Positions 40,419-51,040 of a stretch of 64,000 nucleotides of DNA are shown here, piece after piece. The notes beneath the pieces were generated by a model that worked only from the letters and a program-made list of their open reading frames with translations, ran no database searches and had not been told where the DNA came from. The position numbers and the translations under genes are program-made. How positions within the stretch are numbered: position 1 is the first letter of the stretch; each line of letters starts with the position of its first letter. The stretch is from Oscillospiraceae bacterium. GTDB taxonomy: Bacteria; Bacillota; Clostridia; Oscillospirales; Acutalibacteraceae. The stretch is taken from positions 248,001 through 312,000 of the forward strand of contig SVOT01000002.1 of assembly GCA_015066225.1 (NCBI GenBank). Direction: 5' to 3'.

Positions 40419-41630
40419 ATGGAACTTATAAATGGCGGCATTTGTGCCGCAAAGGGCTTTACCGCAGGCGGAATTCATTGTGGTATAAGAAAAAATAAAA
40501 CAAAAAGAGACGTTGCACTTATTTTCAGCGAGAAAAAGGCAAGTGCAGCGGCGGTTTACACAACAAACCTTGTTAAGGGTGCACCATTGGCTGTTACCAA
40601 AATGCATCTTCTCGACGGCAAGGCTCAGGCTGTTATCTGCAACAGCGGCAATGCCAATACCTGCAATGCAAACGGCATTGAGGTTGCACAAGCCATGGCA
40701 AAGCTCACAGCCGACACATTAGGTATCAGTGAGGATGACGTTGTTGTTGCCTCGACAGGTGTTATCGGTCAGCCTCTTGACGTAACACCCATAAAAAACG
40801 GTCTTCCCGCTCTTAAAGAAGCACTCGGGGAAAACAGTTCTGAAGCTGCAGAGGGTATTATGACAACCGACACCGTAAAAAAGGAAATCGCTGTTTCTTT
40901 TGAAATTGACGGTGTGGAGTGTAAAATCGGCGGTATTGCAAAGGGCTCGGGTATGATTCACCCGAATATGGCAACAATGCTTGTGTTCATCACAAGTGAC
41001 GTTGCAATTTCCTCCGAAATGCTCCAAAAGGCACTTTCTGCCGATATTCAGAACACCTTTAATATGGTTAGTGTTGATGGCGACACCTCCACAAATGATA
41101 TGGTAACAGTTCTTGCAAACGGCATGGCAGGCAACAAGGAAATCACCGAAGACGGTGAGGCTTTTGACACATTTATGAAGGCCCTTAACACAGTTACGGT
41201 TCACCTCTGCAGAATGATTGCAGGCGACGGTGAGGGTGCAACAAAGCTCCTCGAATGCCGCGTAACAGGTGCCGCGGACGAAAAAACTGCAAAAACTGTT
41301 GCAAAAAGTGTTATTTGCTCATCTCTTACAAAGGCGGCAATGTTCGGTGCAGACGCTAACTGGGGAAGAGTACTTTGTGCAATCGGCTACAGCGGTGCAG
41401 ATGTTGATGTAACAAAGGTTGATGTTTCTTTTGAGTCTGCAAAAGGAATCATTCCGGTTTGTGAAAACGGCTCGGGTATTGAATTCTCCGAAGAAATAGC
41501 AAAAGAAATACTTCTTGAAAAAGAGATTGTTATAAACGTTGGTCTTAATTCGGGTGATTTCTCTTCAACAGCCTGGGGTTGTGACCTTACTTATGAATAC
41601 GTAAAAATCAATGGCGATTACAGGACGTGA
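40419..41630 (+). CDS. argJ: Ornithine acetyltransferase/N-acetylglutamate synthase
   Basis: GSGMIHPNMATMLVFITSD self-cleavage context; GDGEGATKL. Confidence 0.96.
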   Translation: MELINGGICAAKGFTAGGIHCGIRKNKTKRDVALIFSEKKASAAAVYTTNLVKGAPLAVTKMHLLDGKAQAVICNSGNANTCNANGIEVAQAMAKLTADTLGISEDDVVVASTGVIGQPLDVTPIKNGLPALKEALGENSSEAAEGIMTTDTVKKEIAVSFEIDGVECKIGGIAKGSGMIHPNMATMLVFITSDVAISSEMLQKALSADIQNTFNMVSVDGDTSTNDMVTVLANGMAGNKEITEDGEAFDTFMKALNTVTVHLCRMIAGDGEGATKLLECRVTGAADEKTAKTVAKSVICSSLTKAAMFGADANWGRVLCAIGYSGADVDVTKVDVSFESAKGIIPVCENGSGIEFSEEIAKEILLEKEIVINVGLNSGDFSSTAWGCDLTYEYVKINGDYRT

Positions 41631-41634
41631 TGAA

Positions 41635-42504
41635 ATGGAAAATTTGAATATTACAAATCTTCAGCGTGCAGAGGTTATTACCCAGGCGCTTCCCTATATT
41701 CAGAAATACCACAACAAAATTATTGTTGTAAAATACGGCGGCAACGCAATGATTAGCGAGGAGCTCAAGCTCCAGGTTATGGAGGACTTGGTTCTTTTGT
41801 GGCTTATCGGCGTTAAACCCGTTCTTGTTCACGGCGGCGGCCCCGAAATTTCAGATATGCTCAAAAAGGTGGGTAAGCAAAGCGAGTTTGTTGACGGTCT
41901 TCGTGTTACCGACAAGGAAACAGCAGAAATCGTTCAGATGGTTCTTGCGGGCAAAATCAACAAACAGCTTGTTAATCTTCTTGGCGAGTTTGGCGGTAAT
42001 GCAGTGGGCATCTCGGGTATCGACGGCCACCTTATTGAAGCAAAGGTCAAAGACGAAAGACTCGGCTTTGTTGGTGAAATCACTAAAGTTAATGTTCAAC
42101 CTATTCTTGACCTCATCGAAAAAGAGTATATTCCCGTTGTTTCAACCGTTGGTTGCGATAAAGAGGGCAATGTTTACAACATCAATGCCGACACAGCCGC
42201 TTCATATATTGCGGGTGCTATGAAGGCAGAAAGACTAATTACAATGACCGATATCCCCGGTATTTTAAGAGATGTTAACGACCCTGATTCAATAATCAAA
42301 CGTGTAACCACTGAGGAAGCACGTCAATTATTCCGTGACGGCGTTATTTCAGGCGGTATGATTCCCAAGGTTGAATGTTGTATTGAAGCTATCGAAAAGG
42401 GCGTAAGAAGAGTAACAATTCTTGACGGCAGAGTGCCCCACGCACTTCTTCTTGAATTGCTCACAGATGAGGGTGCAGGTACACTTGTTAAGGGGACAGA
42501 TTAA
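41635..42504 (+). CDS. argB: Acetylglutamate kinase
   Basis: VVKYGGNAM; PVLVHGGGPEIS; VFINGL-type arrangement; GGMIPKVECC. Confidence 0.96.
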   Translation: MENLNITNLQRAEVITQALPYIQKYHNKIIVVKYGGNAMISEELKLQVMEDLVLLWLIGVKPVLVHGGGPEISDMLKKVGKQSEFVDGLRVTDKETAEIVQMVLAGKINKQLVNLLGEFGGNAVGISGIDGHLIEAKVKDERLGFVGEITKVNVQPILDLIEKEYIPVVSTVGCDKEGNVYNINADTAASYIAGAMKAERLITMTDIPGILRDVNDPDSIIKRVTTEEARQLFRDGVISGGMIPKVECCIEAIEKGVRRVTILDGRVPHALLLELLTDEGAGTLVKGTD

Positions 42505-43667
42505 TGAATATTAAAGAACTTGATAAAAAATATGTTGCCAATACCTATGCACGCTTTCCTATTGAGCTTGTGTCGGGAAAAGGCAGTAAGCTTTATGACA
42601 GCGACGGCAAAGAGTACATTGATATGGGTACAGGTATCGGTGTAAGTGCTTTCGGCGTTGGCGATGAAAAGTGGGTTGATGCTGTAACTAAACAGCTCAC
42701 AACACTTCAGCACACCTCTAATCTTTATTACACAGCGCCCTGTGCAAGGCTTGCAGAGCTTCTTTGCGAGAAAACAGGCGCCAAAAAGGTTTTCTTTTCA
42801 AACTCCGGAGCAGAGGCTAATGAGTGCGCAATAAAGGCAGCAAGAAAATATGCCGCAGAGAAAAAGGGCGCAGAATATTACAACATCATAACTCTCAACA
42901 ACAGCTTCCACGGCAGAACAATAACAACTCTTGCCGCAACGGGGCAGGATACGTTCCATAAGGATTTTCTCCCCTTGACAGACGGCTTCCTTTATGCAGA
43001 TTCAGGGGATCTTGAAACTGTGGAGAAATATATAAAGGAAGAAAAGGTTGCCGCAATAATGTTTGAAACCGTTCAGGGTGAGGGCGGCGTTGTTCCCCTT
43101 TCACAGGATTTTGTAAACGGTCTTTCAAAGCTTGCACAAGAAAACGATGTTCTTCTTGTTGTTGACGAGGTGCAGACAGGCAACGGCAGAACAGGTGCGC
43201 TTTACGGCTATATGAAATATGGCATAACACCCGATATTGTTTCAACCGCAAAGGGTATCGGCGGCGGTCTTCCCTTGGGTGCTACAATGCTTTTCGAAAA
43301 AACAGAAAATGTTTACGGACCCGGTTCGCACGGCTCAACCTTTGGCGGTAACCCTGTGTCGTGTGCGGGTGCAATAAGCATAATTGAAAGACTTGATGAC
43401 GACTTCCTTTCAGAGGTTGAAAAGAAAAGTCAGTATATTATCAATGAGCTTTCTGCTGTAAAGGGTGTCAAGGGCATAACAGGTCTCGGACTTATGCTTG
43501 GCGTCGAAACAGAAAAAGACGTTAACGAGGTTCTTTCGCTTTGTCAGCAGAACGGAGTTCTTCCCATAAAAGCAAAAAACAAGCTCAGACTTTTGCCGCC
43601 CTTGAACATTCCTTTTGAGGATTTGGAAAAGGCAATCAATATTATTAAAAAGGCTTGCGAGGTATAA
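42504..43667 (+). CDS. argD: Acetylornithine aminotransferase
   Basis: [53 protein letters not shown]. Confidence 0.96.
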   Translation: MNIKELDKKYVANTYARFPIELVSGKGSKLYDSDGKEYIDMGTGIGVSAFGVGDEKWVDAVTKQLTTLQHTSNLYYTAPCARLAELLCEKTGAKKVFFSNSGAEANECAIKAARKYAAEKKGAEYYNIITLNNSFHGRTITTLAATGQDTFHKDFLPLTDGFLYADSGDLETVEKYIKEEKVAAIMFETVQGEGGVVPLSQDFVNGLSKLAQENDVLLVVDEVQTGNGRTGALYGYMKYGITPDIVSTAKGIGGGLPLGATMLFEKTENVYGPGSHGSTFGGNPVSCAGAISIIERLDDDFLSEVEKKSQYIINELSAVKGVKGITGLGLMLGVETEKDVNEVLSLCQQNGVLPIKAKNKLRLLPPLNIPFEDLEKAINIIKKACEV

Positions 43668-43669
43668 AA

Positions 43670-44653
43670 ATGAACTTAAAAGGCAAAGATTTTTTAAAGC
43701 TTCTTGATTACACAAGTGAAGAAATAGAATACCTTATTAATCTTGCGGCGGATTTAAAAAAGAAAAAGAAAAGCGGTATTCCCCACGATATTCTCAAGGG
43801 TAAAAATATTGCGCTTATTTTTGAAAAAACAAGCACAAGAACACGTTGCAGCTTTGAGGTTGCGGCAAGGGATTTAGGTATGGGTGTAACCTATCTTGAC
43901 CCCGGTGCATCGCAGATTGGCAGAAAAGAGAGCATTGCCGACACTGCAAGAGTGCTCAGCTCAATTTATGACGGCATCGAATACAGGGGCTTCGGGCAGG
44001 AGATTGTGGAGGAGCTTGCAAAATACTCCACTGTGCCCGTGTGGAATGGCTTAACAAATGAATTCCATCCCACACAGATTCTTGCAGATTTCCTCACAAT
44101 AAAAGAGAAATTCGGCAGATTGAAGGGTATTAATTTTGTGTATCTCGGTGATGCAAGATACAATATGGGCAACTCGCTTATGGTGGGCTGCGCAAAAATG
44201 GGTCTTAACTTCACAGCCTGCGCTCCCGAAAAATATTTCCCCGACACAGACCTTGTTGATGAGTGCAGAAAAATTGCAAAGGAAACGGGCGCAAAAATAA
44301 TCTTTGAAGAGGACCCTGTAAAGGCAACAAAAAATGCCGACGTTATTTACACAGACGTCTGGGTTTCAATGGGTGAGCCCGAGCTTGTGTGGGCTGAAAG
44401 AATAAACGACCTTTCAGATTACCAGGTTACAAAAAAGATTATGAAAAATGCAGGGGAAGACGCAATATTTATGCATTGCCTGCCCTCATATCACGACAAA
44501 AAGACAGAAATCGGCAAACGCATTTGCGACAAGTTCAATCGTGATTCAGTTGAGGTTACAAACGAGGTTTTTGAAAGTGAGCAGTCTGTTGTTTTCCAGG
44601 AAGCAGAAAACAGAATGCACACGATCAAGGCAGTGATGTATGCGACTCTTTGA
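43670..44653 (+). CDS. argF: Ornithine carbamoyltransferase
   Basis: [34 protein letters not shown]. Confidence 0.97.
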   Translation: MNLKGKDFLKLLDYTSEEIEYLINLAADLKKKKKSGIPHDILKGKNIALIFEKTSTRTRCSFEVAARDLGMGVTYLDPGASQIGRKESIADTARVLSSIYDGIEYRGFGQEIVEELAKYSTVPVWNGLTNEFHPTQILADFLTIKEKFGRLKGINFVYLGDARYNMGNSLMVGCAKMGLNFTACAPEKYFPDTDLVDECRKIAKETGAKIIFEEDPVKATKNADVIYTDVWVSMGEPELVWAERINDLSDYQVTKKIMKNAGEDAIFMHCLPSYHDKKTEIGKRICDKFNRDSVEVTNEVFESEQSVVFQEAENRMHTIKAVMYATL

Positions 44654-44957
44654 GAACGTTTGCATCAACTATTTTCAGAAAATCACTGTTATCAAACCTG
44701 TTTAAAATTTCGGAACAAAACCATTCAGGTGCACCGTAGTTTATAAGAACTACGGTGCTGTTTTTATGTATGGAGCACAGCTCGCAGAATGAACGTATAT
44801 TATATATTCTGTTGATTATTTCTTCATCGGAATCGGTCAGGGTTAGCGTAAATGTGAAATGCTTTTCGCTCCAGACGGTGAGCTTGAAAACAACCGTGAA
44901 AAGTATAAATATAATGCCGATAACGGCAAGCGCCATTGTAACTATATCAGATAACAT
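44625..44957 (-). CDS. Small membrane-anchored hypothetical protein
   Basis: 110 aa, N-terminal TM; SD GGGAGG 7 nt upstream of the ATG, within the preceding terminator hairpin; 3' end overlaps argF. Confidence 0.6.
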   Translation of the reverse strand: MLSDIVTMALAVIGIIFILFTVVFKLTVWSEKHFTFTLTLTDSDEEIINRIYNIRSFCELCSIHKNSTVVLINYGAPEWFCSEILNRFDNSDFLKIVDANVLKESHTSLP

Positions 44958-44999
44958 AAAAAAACCTCCCGCATTATTGTATGCGGGAGGTTGGGTTTT
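44958..44999 (-). terminator. Intrinsic terminator of the metallophosphoesterase gene
   Basis: Reverse strand: AACCTCCCGCAT-acaata-ATGCGGGAGGTT then TTTTTTT. Confidence 0.9.
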
Positions 45000-45014
45000 G
45001 GTTTATTTTATTGC

Positions 45015-46037
45015 TTATTTAACGTCAACAACGATATCCCAATCGGTAATGTTTTTGCCGAGAGCAAAATCTCTTGCACGGAAATAAACTGCATCGGGAG
45101 TAACTTCAACGAAGTAGCCTGTTCCGGGGTTGTTGTATGCACCATCTTTGTTGTTGATGCCAACAGAGGGAACATTGATGCCGATAACATTGTTTTCTTC
45201 GTTAATTACCTGGTAAGAGTTTTTACCAAAGCCTGTGTGAAGGTGGCCTGTGATGAAGATAACGTTTTTGTAGCTTGAAATAATATCGAAAACCTCTTCT
45301 GACTGTTTGCCGATGCTACCGGTAAAGTCGGGATCTTCGGGTACTTCGTATGTAGGAAGCTGACCATAAACGTCGTCGCTGTTTGCTGAGCCCCATGTTC
45401 CGGGAAGACCGTGGCTTTCAGCGAGAGGATAGTGGCAAAGAACAAAAACGGGTTTGCCGGTTTTTGTTGCTTCTTTGAGCTCGATGTTGAGCCACTGAAG
45501 CTGAGCGTCGCTGATGAAGGCATCTTCAAAGTTAGCCTTTTCAGAACCCATAACGAGGAATGTGTAATCTTCAACCATATATTTGAAGTAGATTTCATTC
45601 TGTGCATTCTCTTCAGCGTTAAGGCTGTTCATAAAGTCGAGGAATCTGCCTTTAGCCTGGTCAATATCACGAAGACGGATATCGTGGTTACCTGTGACCA
45701 TAACGTAGTTTTTAACGTTGAAATCACAAATATGGCTGTAAACTCTGTCGAATTCTTCTATCATGCCGTTTTCTGCGATATCGCCAACGATCATAAATGC
45801 GTCGAGCTCGATATCAGAGTTGTTGATGTCTTCAGCAAGAGCCATAAGATTAGCTTCACGCTCGGGCATATAGTCGCAAACCTGAGTGTCGCCTGTTAAA
45901 ACAAAGTCGATAACTGTGTCGGGAGCAATGTTTTTGATAATTTGGTTTGTTGAAGGTGTTACAACGCCGCCGAACAAAGTGAGAATTGATAAAAGAAGTG
46001 CTGCAATTTCCTGGAATAAGCCTTGAATGTATTGCAT
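45015..46037 (-). CDS. Membrane-anchored/exported calcineurin-like metallophosphoesterase
   Basis: N-terminal hydrophobic helix; TGDTQ, IVGDIAENG, VTGNHDIR, VLCHYPL, ITGHLHTG. Confidence 0.88.
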   Translation of the reverse strand: MQYIQGLFQEIAALLLSILTLFGGVVTPSTNQIIKNIAPDTVIDFVLTGDTQVCDYMPEREANLMALAEDINNSDIELDAFMIVGDIAENGMIEEFDRVYSHICDFNVKNYVMVTGNHDIRLRDIDQAKGRFLDFMNSLNAEENAQNEIYFKYMVEDYTFLVMGSEKANFEDAFISDAQLQWLNIELKEATKTGKPVFVLCHYPLAESHGLPGTWGSANSDDVYGQLPTYEVPEDPDFTGSIGKQSEEVFDIISSYKNVIFITGHLHTGFGKNSYQVINEENNVIGINVPSVGINNKDGAYNNPGTGYFVEVTPDAVYFRARDFALGKNITDWDIVVDVK

Positions 46038-46208
46038 ATAGACCCTACCTTTTCATTATATTTTCCTAGATTATAACACTTTACCCATTTTTCGTCAATG
46101 CTTATTTTGCTATAAAATACAATTATTTAGGATTGAAAAAAATTTTTTCGTATGTTATGATGACTATGTATAATGCTTTAATGCAAATTTTTTTATTTGG
46201 AGATTACT

Positions 46209-47981
46209 ATGGAAAGATTGTTAACAAGATGGGGCAAAGAGCTTGACAAGACCTTGCCTCTCAACGATTATCCCAGACCTCAGCTCAGACGTGACAGCTT
46301 CATTAACCTTAACGGTGAGTGGAACTACGCTATTCTTGACGAGCACAAAAAATTCAACAACTATCAAGGCAAAATAACTGTACCCTTCAGCCCCGAGTGC
46401 ATTCTCAGCGGCGTTGAAAAGGTGCTTCACCCCAATGAGATTCTTTACTACCAGAAGTTCTTTAATTTCAGAAGAACAAACCACCGTGTTCTTCTCCATT
46501 TCGGTGCAGTTGATTATAAATGCGAAATCACACTTAATAACAGCTATGTAGGTGAGCATAAGGGCGGTTACCTTCCCTTTACATTTGATATCACAAGCCT
46601 TGTGCTTGATGGTGAAAATGATTTGAGGGTAAAGGTTACAGACCCCACTCAGACAGGCACCCAGGCACGCGGTAAGCAGACCTTCAAAAGGGGCGGTATC
46701 TGGTACACACCCCAGTCAGGTATCTGGCAGACCGTGTGGATTGAAGAGGTTTGCGAGGGCTATATTGAATCAATGAAGCTCACTCCCGATATTGATAATG
46801 ATGAGCTCAGAATTGAAATAAACTACAACGGAAAGCCCACCGATGAAATGGCAGCTATCGTCCTTGACAAAGGCGAGGTTAAATCTGCCTGCAAGCTTGT
46901 TGACGGCAAGGGCGTTATAAAGCTTTCGGATTATGAGCTGTGGAGCCCTGAAAATCCTTATTTATATGACTTGAAAATTGCCGCAGGCAAAGACAGGGTT
47001 GAAAGCTATTTCGGTATGCGTAAATTCAGCACAGGTACCGACAGCGAGGGCACACCCCGACTTATGCTCAACAACAAGCCCTATTTCTTCAACGGTCTTC
47101 TTGACCAGGGCTATTGGAGCGACGGTATGTACACCGCCCCCTCTGATGAGGCACTTATTTACGACATTCAGACAATGAAGGACCTTGGCTTCAACACACT
47201 CAGAAAGCACATCAAAATTGAGCCCTTGCGCTGGTATTACCATTGTGACAGACTTGGTATGATAGTCTGGCAGGATATGATTAACGGCGGCGGTGCGTAT
47301 AACTTTATGGCTATCGGCACAGCTCCGGCTTTAGCAATGATTTTTAACAATAAGCACGTGGGAAAGGTCAGCGACGGTCCTAACCACTACAAGTATTTTG
47401 CAAGAGAAGACGAGGCGGGCAGACAGGAATTCTATGAGGATTCTGAGGGTATGATTGACCTTCTGTATAACGTCACATCTCTCGCTTTGTGGACCCCTAT
47501 GAATGAGGGATGGGGTCAGTTCGATAGTGTCAAGGCTTGCGAATTCTATCGCAAAAAAGACCCCACGCGGCTTATTGACCACGCAAGCGGTTGGGTTGAC
47601 CACGGTGCAGGTGATGTGAACAGCTTCCATATTTATTTCACACCCTTCCTGTTCCCCAAATATAACAAGGATGACAATCGCCCCATTGCACTTACAGAGT
47701 TCGGCGGTTATTCAATGCAGCTTAAAGACCATTCCTTCAATAAAGATAAGTTCTTTGGCTACAGAAAATATTACAGTCAGGAAAAATTTGATGCCGCAAT
47801 AAAAAATCTTTATGAAAACAGAATTTATAACTGTATGAAAAATAAAGGTCTTTCGGCAATTATTTACACAGAAGTAAGCGACGTTGAGGATGAGTGCAAC
47901 GGTCTTCTCACATACGACCGCGAGGTAGTTAAAATCACTCCCGAGGTTATGAAAGCCGCAAACGAAAAATTGAAATATTAA
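46209..47981 (+). CDS. Glycoside hydrolase family 2 protein
   Basis: YPRPQLRRDSFINLNGEWNYAI; GGIWYTPQSGIWQTVWIEEV; FNTLRKHIKIEP; LWTPMNEGWGQFD. Confidence 0.9.
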   Translation: MERLLTRWGKELDKTLPLNDYPRPQLRRDSFINLNGEWNYAILDEHKKFNNYQGKITVPFSPECILSGVEKVLHPNEILYYQKFFNFRRTNHRVLLHFGAVDYKCEITLNNSYVGEHKGGYLPFTFDITSLVLDGENDLRVKVTDPTQTGTQARGKQTFKRGGIWYTPQSGIWQTVWIEEVCEGYIESMKLTPDIDNDELRIEINYNGKPTDEMAAIVLDKGEVKSACKLVDGKGVIKLSDYELWSPENPYLYDLKIAAGKDRVESYFGMRKFSTGTDSEGTPRLMLNNKPYFFNGLLDQGYWSDGMYTAPSDEALIYDIQTMKDLGFNTLRKHIKIEPLRWYYHCDRLGMIVWQDMINGGGAYNFMAIGTAPALAMIFNNKHVGKVSDGPNHYKYFAREDEAGRQEFYEDSEGMIDLLYNVTSLALWTPMNEGWGQFDSVKACEFYRKKDPTRLIDHASGWVDHGAGDVNSFHIYFTPFLFPKYNKDDNRPIALTEFGGYSMQLKDHSFNKDKFFGYRKYYSQEKFDAAIKNLYENRIYNCMKNKGLSAIIYTEVSDVEDECNGLLTYDREVVKITPEVMKAANEKLKY

Positions 47982-47999
47982 TGTACGTGAGTTGAGAAA

Positions 48000-50063
48000 A
48001 TGGACGCAATAAAAACAGGTAAATATCCGCAAAAGATAGTTGAAAGAATAGAGCTTGACGGAAAAATCAGCTCTGTTGCCGTTACGGAAAACGGCGATAT
48101 TTACGCCTGCTCAGAAAGCGGATTTTTCCGTTACAGAAACGGCGGGTGGCACAAGCTTTTTGCAGACGGCGTTTTCACAAGGGTTTTTTGCGACAAAAAA
48201 GGCAGAGTGTTTGCATCAATAGGCAAAACACTTTATGCCATTGAAGAAACAGGTGCACGCAGAATCAGAGAATTTGATTATGAAATAGCTGATTTGGCGG
48301 GCGAAGAAGCTCTTTATGTTCTCACAAGGCGCTCCCTTTACGTTGAACAGGGCGAGGATTTTTACAATCTTCAGGAAATGGGAATGGATGAAAGAAGCCT
48401 TGCTGTGTTCGGCGATAAGGTTTGCGTTGCAAGTGAATTGTGCCTTCAAAGAATGGAGGGCAAAAGAAGAACCTGGCGTTGCATTTTCCCCGCTCATTCC
48501 ACAATGCCCGAATTGCACATCAACGTGATTTCGTTTGATAAAACGGGTTATCTTCTCGTTGGTGCAGATGAAGGTTTGTTTATTTATGATTACAAAAGCG
48601 GATGGTACAGCCATAAAGAGATGCCTGCACTCCCGCAGGAGAGTGTTTTTGCAATAACAGTTTGTGAAGACGGCAGCTTCCTTTTGGGAACAGATGCGGG
48701 TGCGGTGCACATTAAGAACGGCATAGCAAAATATCTGCCCGCAACAAGGTACGCCTTTGACACAAGCGTTACAGCTGTTGCGGAAAAAGGCGGGGCTTTA
48801 TACACCGCTTCTGAGGGTGGAGTTGTGAAAATAAGCGAAAAGCTTATGACACTTGAAGAAAAATCAAAAATTCTTTTTGAAACCACAGAAAAATACTTCC
48901 CCAGAAAGCACGGCTACGTTACCTGGGTGAAATCCCTTGACGGTAACGATTGCTCACACCCCACAGACAACGACGGTCTTTGGACTCATTCATACCTTGC
49001 AGGTCTTGCAATGTGGTATGCAGTAACAAAGGATGAAGAGGTGCTCAAGGCCGCAAGGCGAACAAAGGATGCGATGCTTTTCCTTACAAGAGCCCCCGAA
49101 ATCAAGGGCTTTACCGCCCGTGCGGTGCGTTTCCCCGATGAAGAAAATTGGGGCACAGATATTGAATCTACTGAAATCGGCAGAGAATGGCACCGTTCCT
49201 CTGACGGCTCATACGAGTGGTTGGGCGAAACCTCAAGCGATGAAATGTCGGGTCACTATGCAGGCTTCTCGCTTTATTATGACTTGTGTGCAGACGAAGC
49301 AGAAAAGAAAGAAATCTGTGAGGCTGTTTGCAATATTACAGACCACATTTTAGATAACGACGGTTACCTTATTGATAAAGACGGCAAACCCACTTCATGG
49401 GCTTGCTGGAATGAAGAAGCTCTAAACACAGACAGTATGTGGATGTGGGAAAAGGGCGTAAATTCTCTTGAAATGCTCAATTTCCTTAAAATTTCTTACC
49501 ATATGTCGGGCAACGAGAGATATAACGAGAAATATATGAGCCTTATAAAGGACCATCATTTTCTTATAAATGCGGCATATCACAAAAGGGCAGACGGGCA
49601 CTCCTGCCACATTGACGACAATCTGGCAATGCTCAACACCCTTTCGTATCTGCGCCTTGAAAATGACCCGGCAATCCGTCAATATCTTCTTATGGGTCTT
49701 GCTTCTCACTATGAATATGAAAAAATCGAGGGTAACCCATATTTTGCCTTTGTTTACAAGGGTTTCACAGGTGCGCCGTGTGACGTGGACGGTTGTGTCA
49801 AGGCTCTCAAGGATTATCCTTGTGATTTGAAAAATTATAAAATGATTAACAGCAATCGCCGAAACATCGAAATGGATAACGAGCCCCTCAAGTGGTATGA
49901 GGAGCCACATATTAAAACTCCGTTTGCGTGGGATGAAAGACCGTTTTCAACGTTGGGTCTGAGACCCTTTAAGATTGACGGCGGTAACGGAATGAGCTAT
50001 GAAAACGGAATGTCATTCATTTTCATTTATTGGCTCGGCAGATTTTTTGGTATCATTGAGTAA
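48000..50063 (+). CDS. Beta-propeller plus (alpha/alpha)-barrel glycosidase-like protein, no signal peptide
   Basis: N-terminal repeated blade-like segments, C-terminal region resembling six-hairpin glycosidases. Confidence 0.65.
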   Translation: MDAIKTGKYPQKIVERIELDGKISSVAVTENGDIYACSESGFFRYRNGGWHKLFADGVFTRVFCDKKGRVFASIGKTLYAIEETGARRIREFDYEIADLAGEEALYVLTRRSLYVEQGEDFYNLQEMGMDERSLAVFGDKVCVASELCLQRMEGKRRTWRCIFPAHSTMPELHINVISFDKTGYLLVGADEGLFIYDYKSGWYSHKEMPALPQESVFAITVCEDGSFLLGTDAGAVHIKNGIAKYLPATRYAFDTSVTAVAEKGGALYTASEGGVVKISEKLMTLEEKSKILFETTEKYFPRKHGYVTWVKSLDGNDCSHPTDNDGLWTHSYLAGLAMWYAVTKDEEVLKAARRTKDAMLFLTRAPEIKGFTARAVRFPDEENWGTDIESTEIGREWHRSSDGSYEWLGETSSDEMSGHYAGFSLYYDLCADEAEKKEICEAVCNITDHILDNDGYLIDKDGKPTSWACWNEEALNTDSMWMWEKGVNSLEMLNFLKISYHMSGNERYNEKYMSLIKDHHFLINAAYHKRADGHSCHIDDNLAMLNTLSYLRLENDPAIRQYLLMGLASHYEYEKIEGNPYFAFVYKGFTGAPCDVDGCVKALKDYPCDLKNYKMINSNRRNIEMDNEPLKWYEEPHIKTPFAWDERPFSTLGLRPFKIDGGNGMSYENGMSFIFIYWLGRFFGIIE

Positions 50064-50076
50064 CAGGTGAATAAAA

Positions 50077-51039
50077 ATGTCAGAAAGTATTTTCATAACT
50101 AAATACGTGGCTCAGTTAAAGGCGCTTTCGCCGAAATACGATGTGGTGTATGATGTTTCAAAAGAAAATCCCATCGTTTTCAAAGACAGCGAAAACGTAA
50201 AGCTTTCTTTTGCTATGATTGCGGATACACATCTAATCGACAACGAAATTGCAGAAAAAAATCTTGCAAATGTGTTTGAGGATGTCAGAAATTCCGAAGA
50301 GAAGTTTGATGCACTTCTTATGGCGGGCGATATTGCCGAATATGGCAAAAAGAAAGAATATCAGCGGTTTTTCAGAGCTGTGGATGAGAATAAAGATGTT
50401 TTCCCCCATGTTTTTCTCACTATGGGCAACCACGACGTAAGATTTCAATACAAGCGCAACCAGAAAATCATAATGGATAAGGTCAACGAATGCCTCGGCA
50501 TAAACACCAACGGCAAAAGCTATTATTCTTATGATATAAAGGGCTATACATTTATTGTTATCGGCACAGAGAAAAGGGTGCTTGAAAAGGCGCACATCAC
50601 ACAAGAGCAGATTGATTTTCTTGACAGAGAGCTTCAAAGGGGCACAAAGGACGGAAAGCCCGTTTTCGTAATGTGCCACCAGGCATTTCAAGAAACTCAC
50701 GGCTTGCCCGAGGTCTGGAAAACAGGCGATATGGGTGAACAGTCTGACCAAGTCAGAGCCGTTATGGAAAAATATAAAAACGTTATCTTCATAAACGGTC
50801 ACCTCCACGGCGGAATCTATGAAAAAACATTTGAATATCTCAATAAAGAAAACAATGTTTGCTCGTTGAGTGTTCCCGGCTACAGAAAAGAAAATAACTT
50901 TGGTATCAAGCCCTGCGGAATGGGCTATTATGCCGAGGTTTATTCTGACAAAATCGTTTTCGTTGCCCGCAACTTTATGTTCGGCGAATACGTAAAAGGC
51001 GATTGCGAGTTTGTTGAGTTTGAAATTCAGTTGATATGA
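50077..51039 (+). CDS. Calcineurin-like metallophosphoesterase (cytoplasmic paralogue)
   Basis: MIADTHLID, LMAGDIAEYG, TMGNHDVRF, VMCHQAF, INGHLHGG. Confidence 0.88.
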   Translation: MSESIFITKYVAQLKALSPKYDVVYDVSKENPIVFKDSENVKLSFAMIADTHLIDNEIAEKNLANVFEDVRNSEEKFDALLMAGDIAEYGKKKEYQRFFRAVDENKDVFPHVFLTMGNHDVRFQYKRNQKIIMDKVNECLGINTNGKSYYSYDIKGYTFIVIGTEKRVLEKAHITQEQIDFLDRELQRGTKDGKPVFVMCHQAFQETHGLPEVWKTGDMGEQSDQVRAVMEKYKNVIFINGHLHGGIYEKTFEYLNKENNVCSLSVPGYRKENNFGIKPCGMGYYAEVYSDKIVFVARNFMFGEYVKGDCEFVEFEIQLI

Positions 51040-51040
51040 T

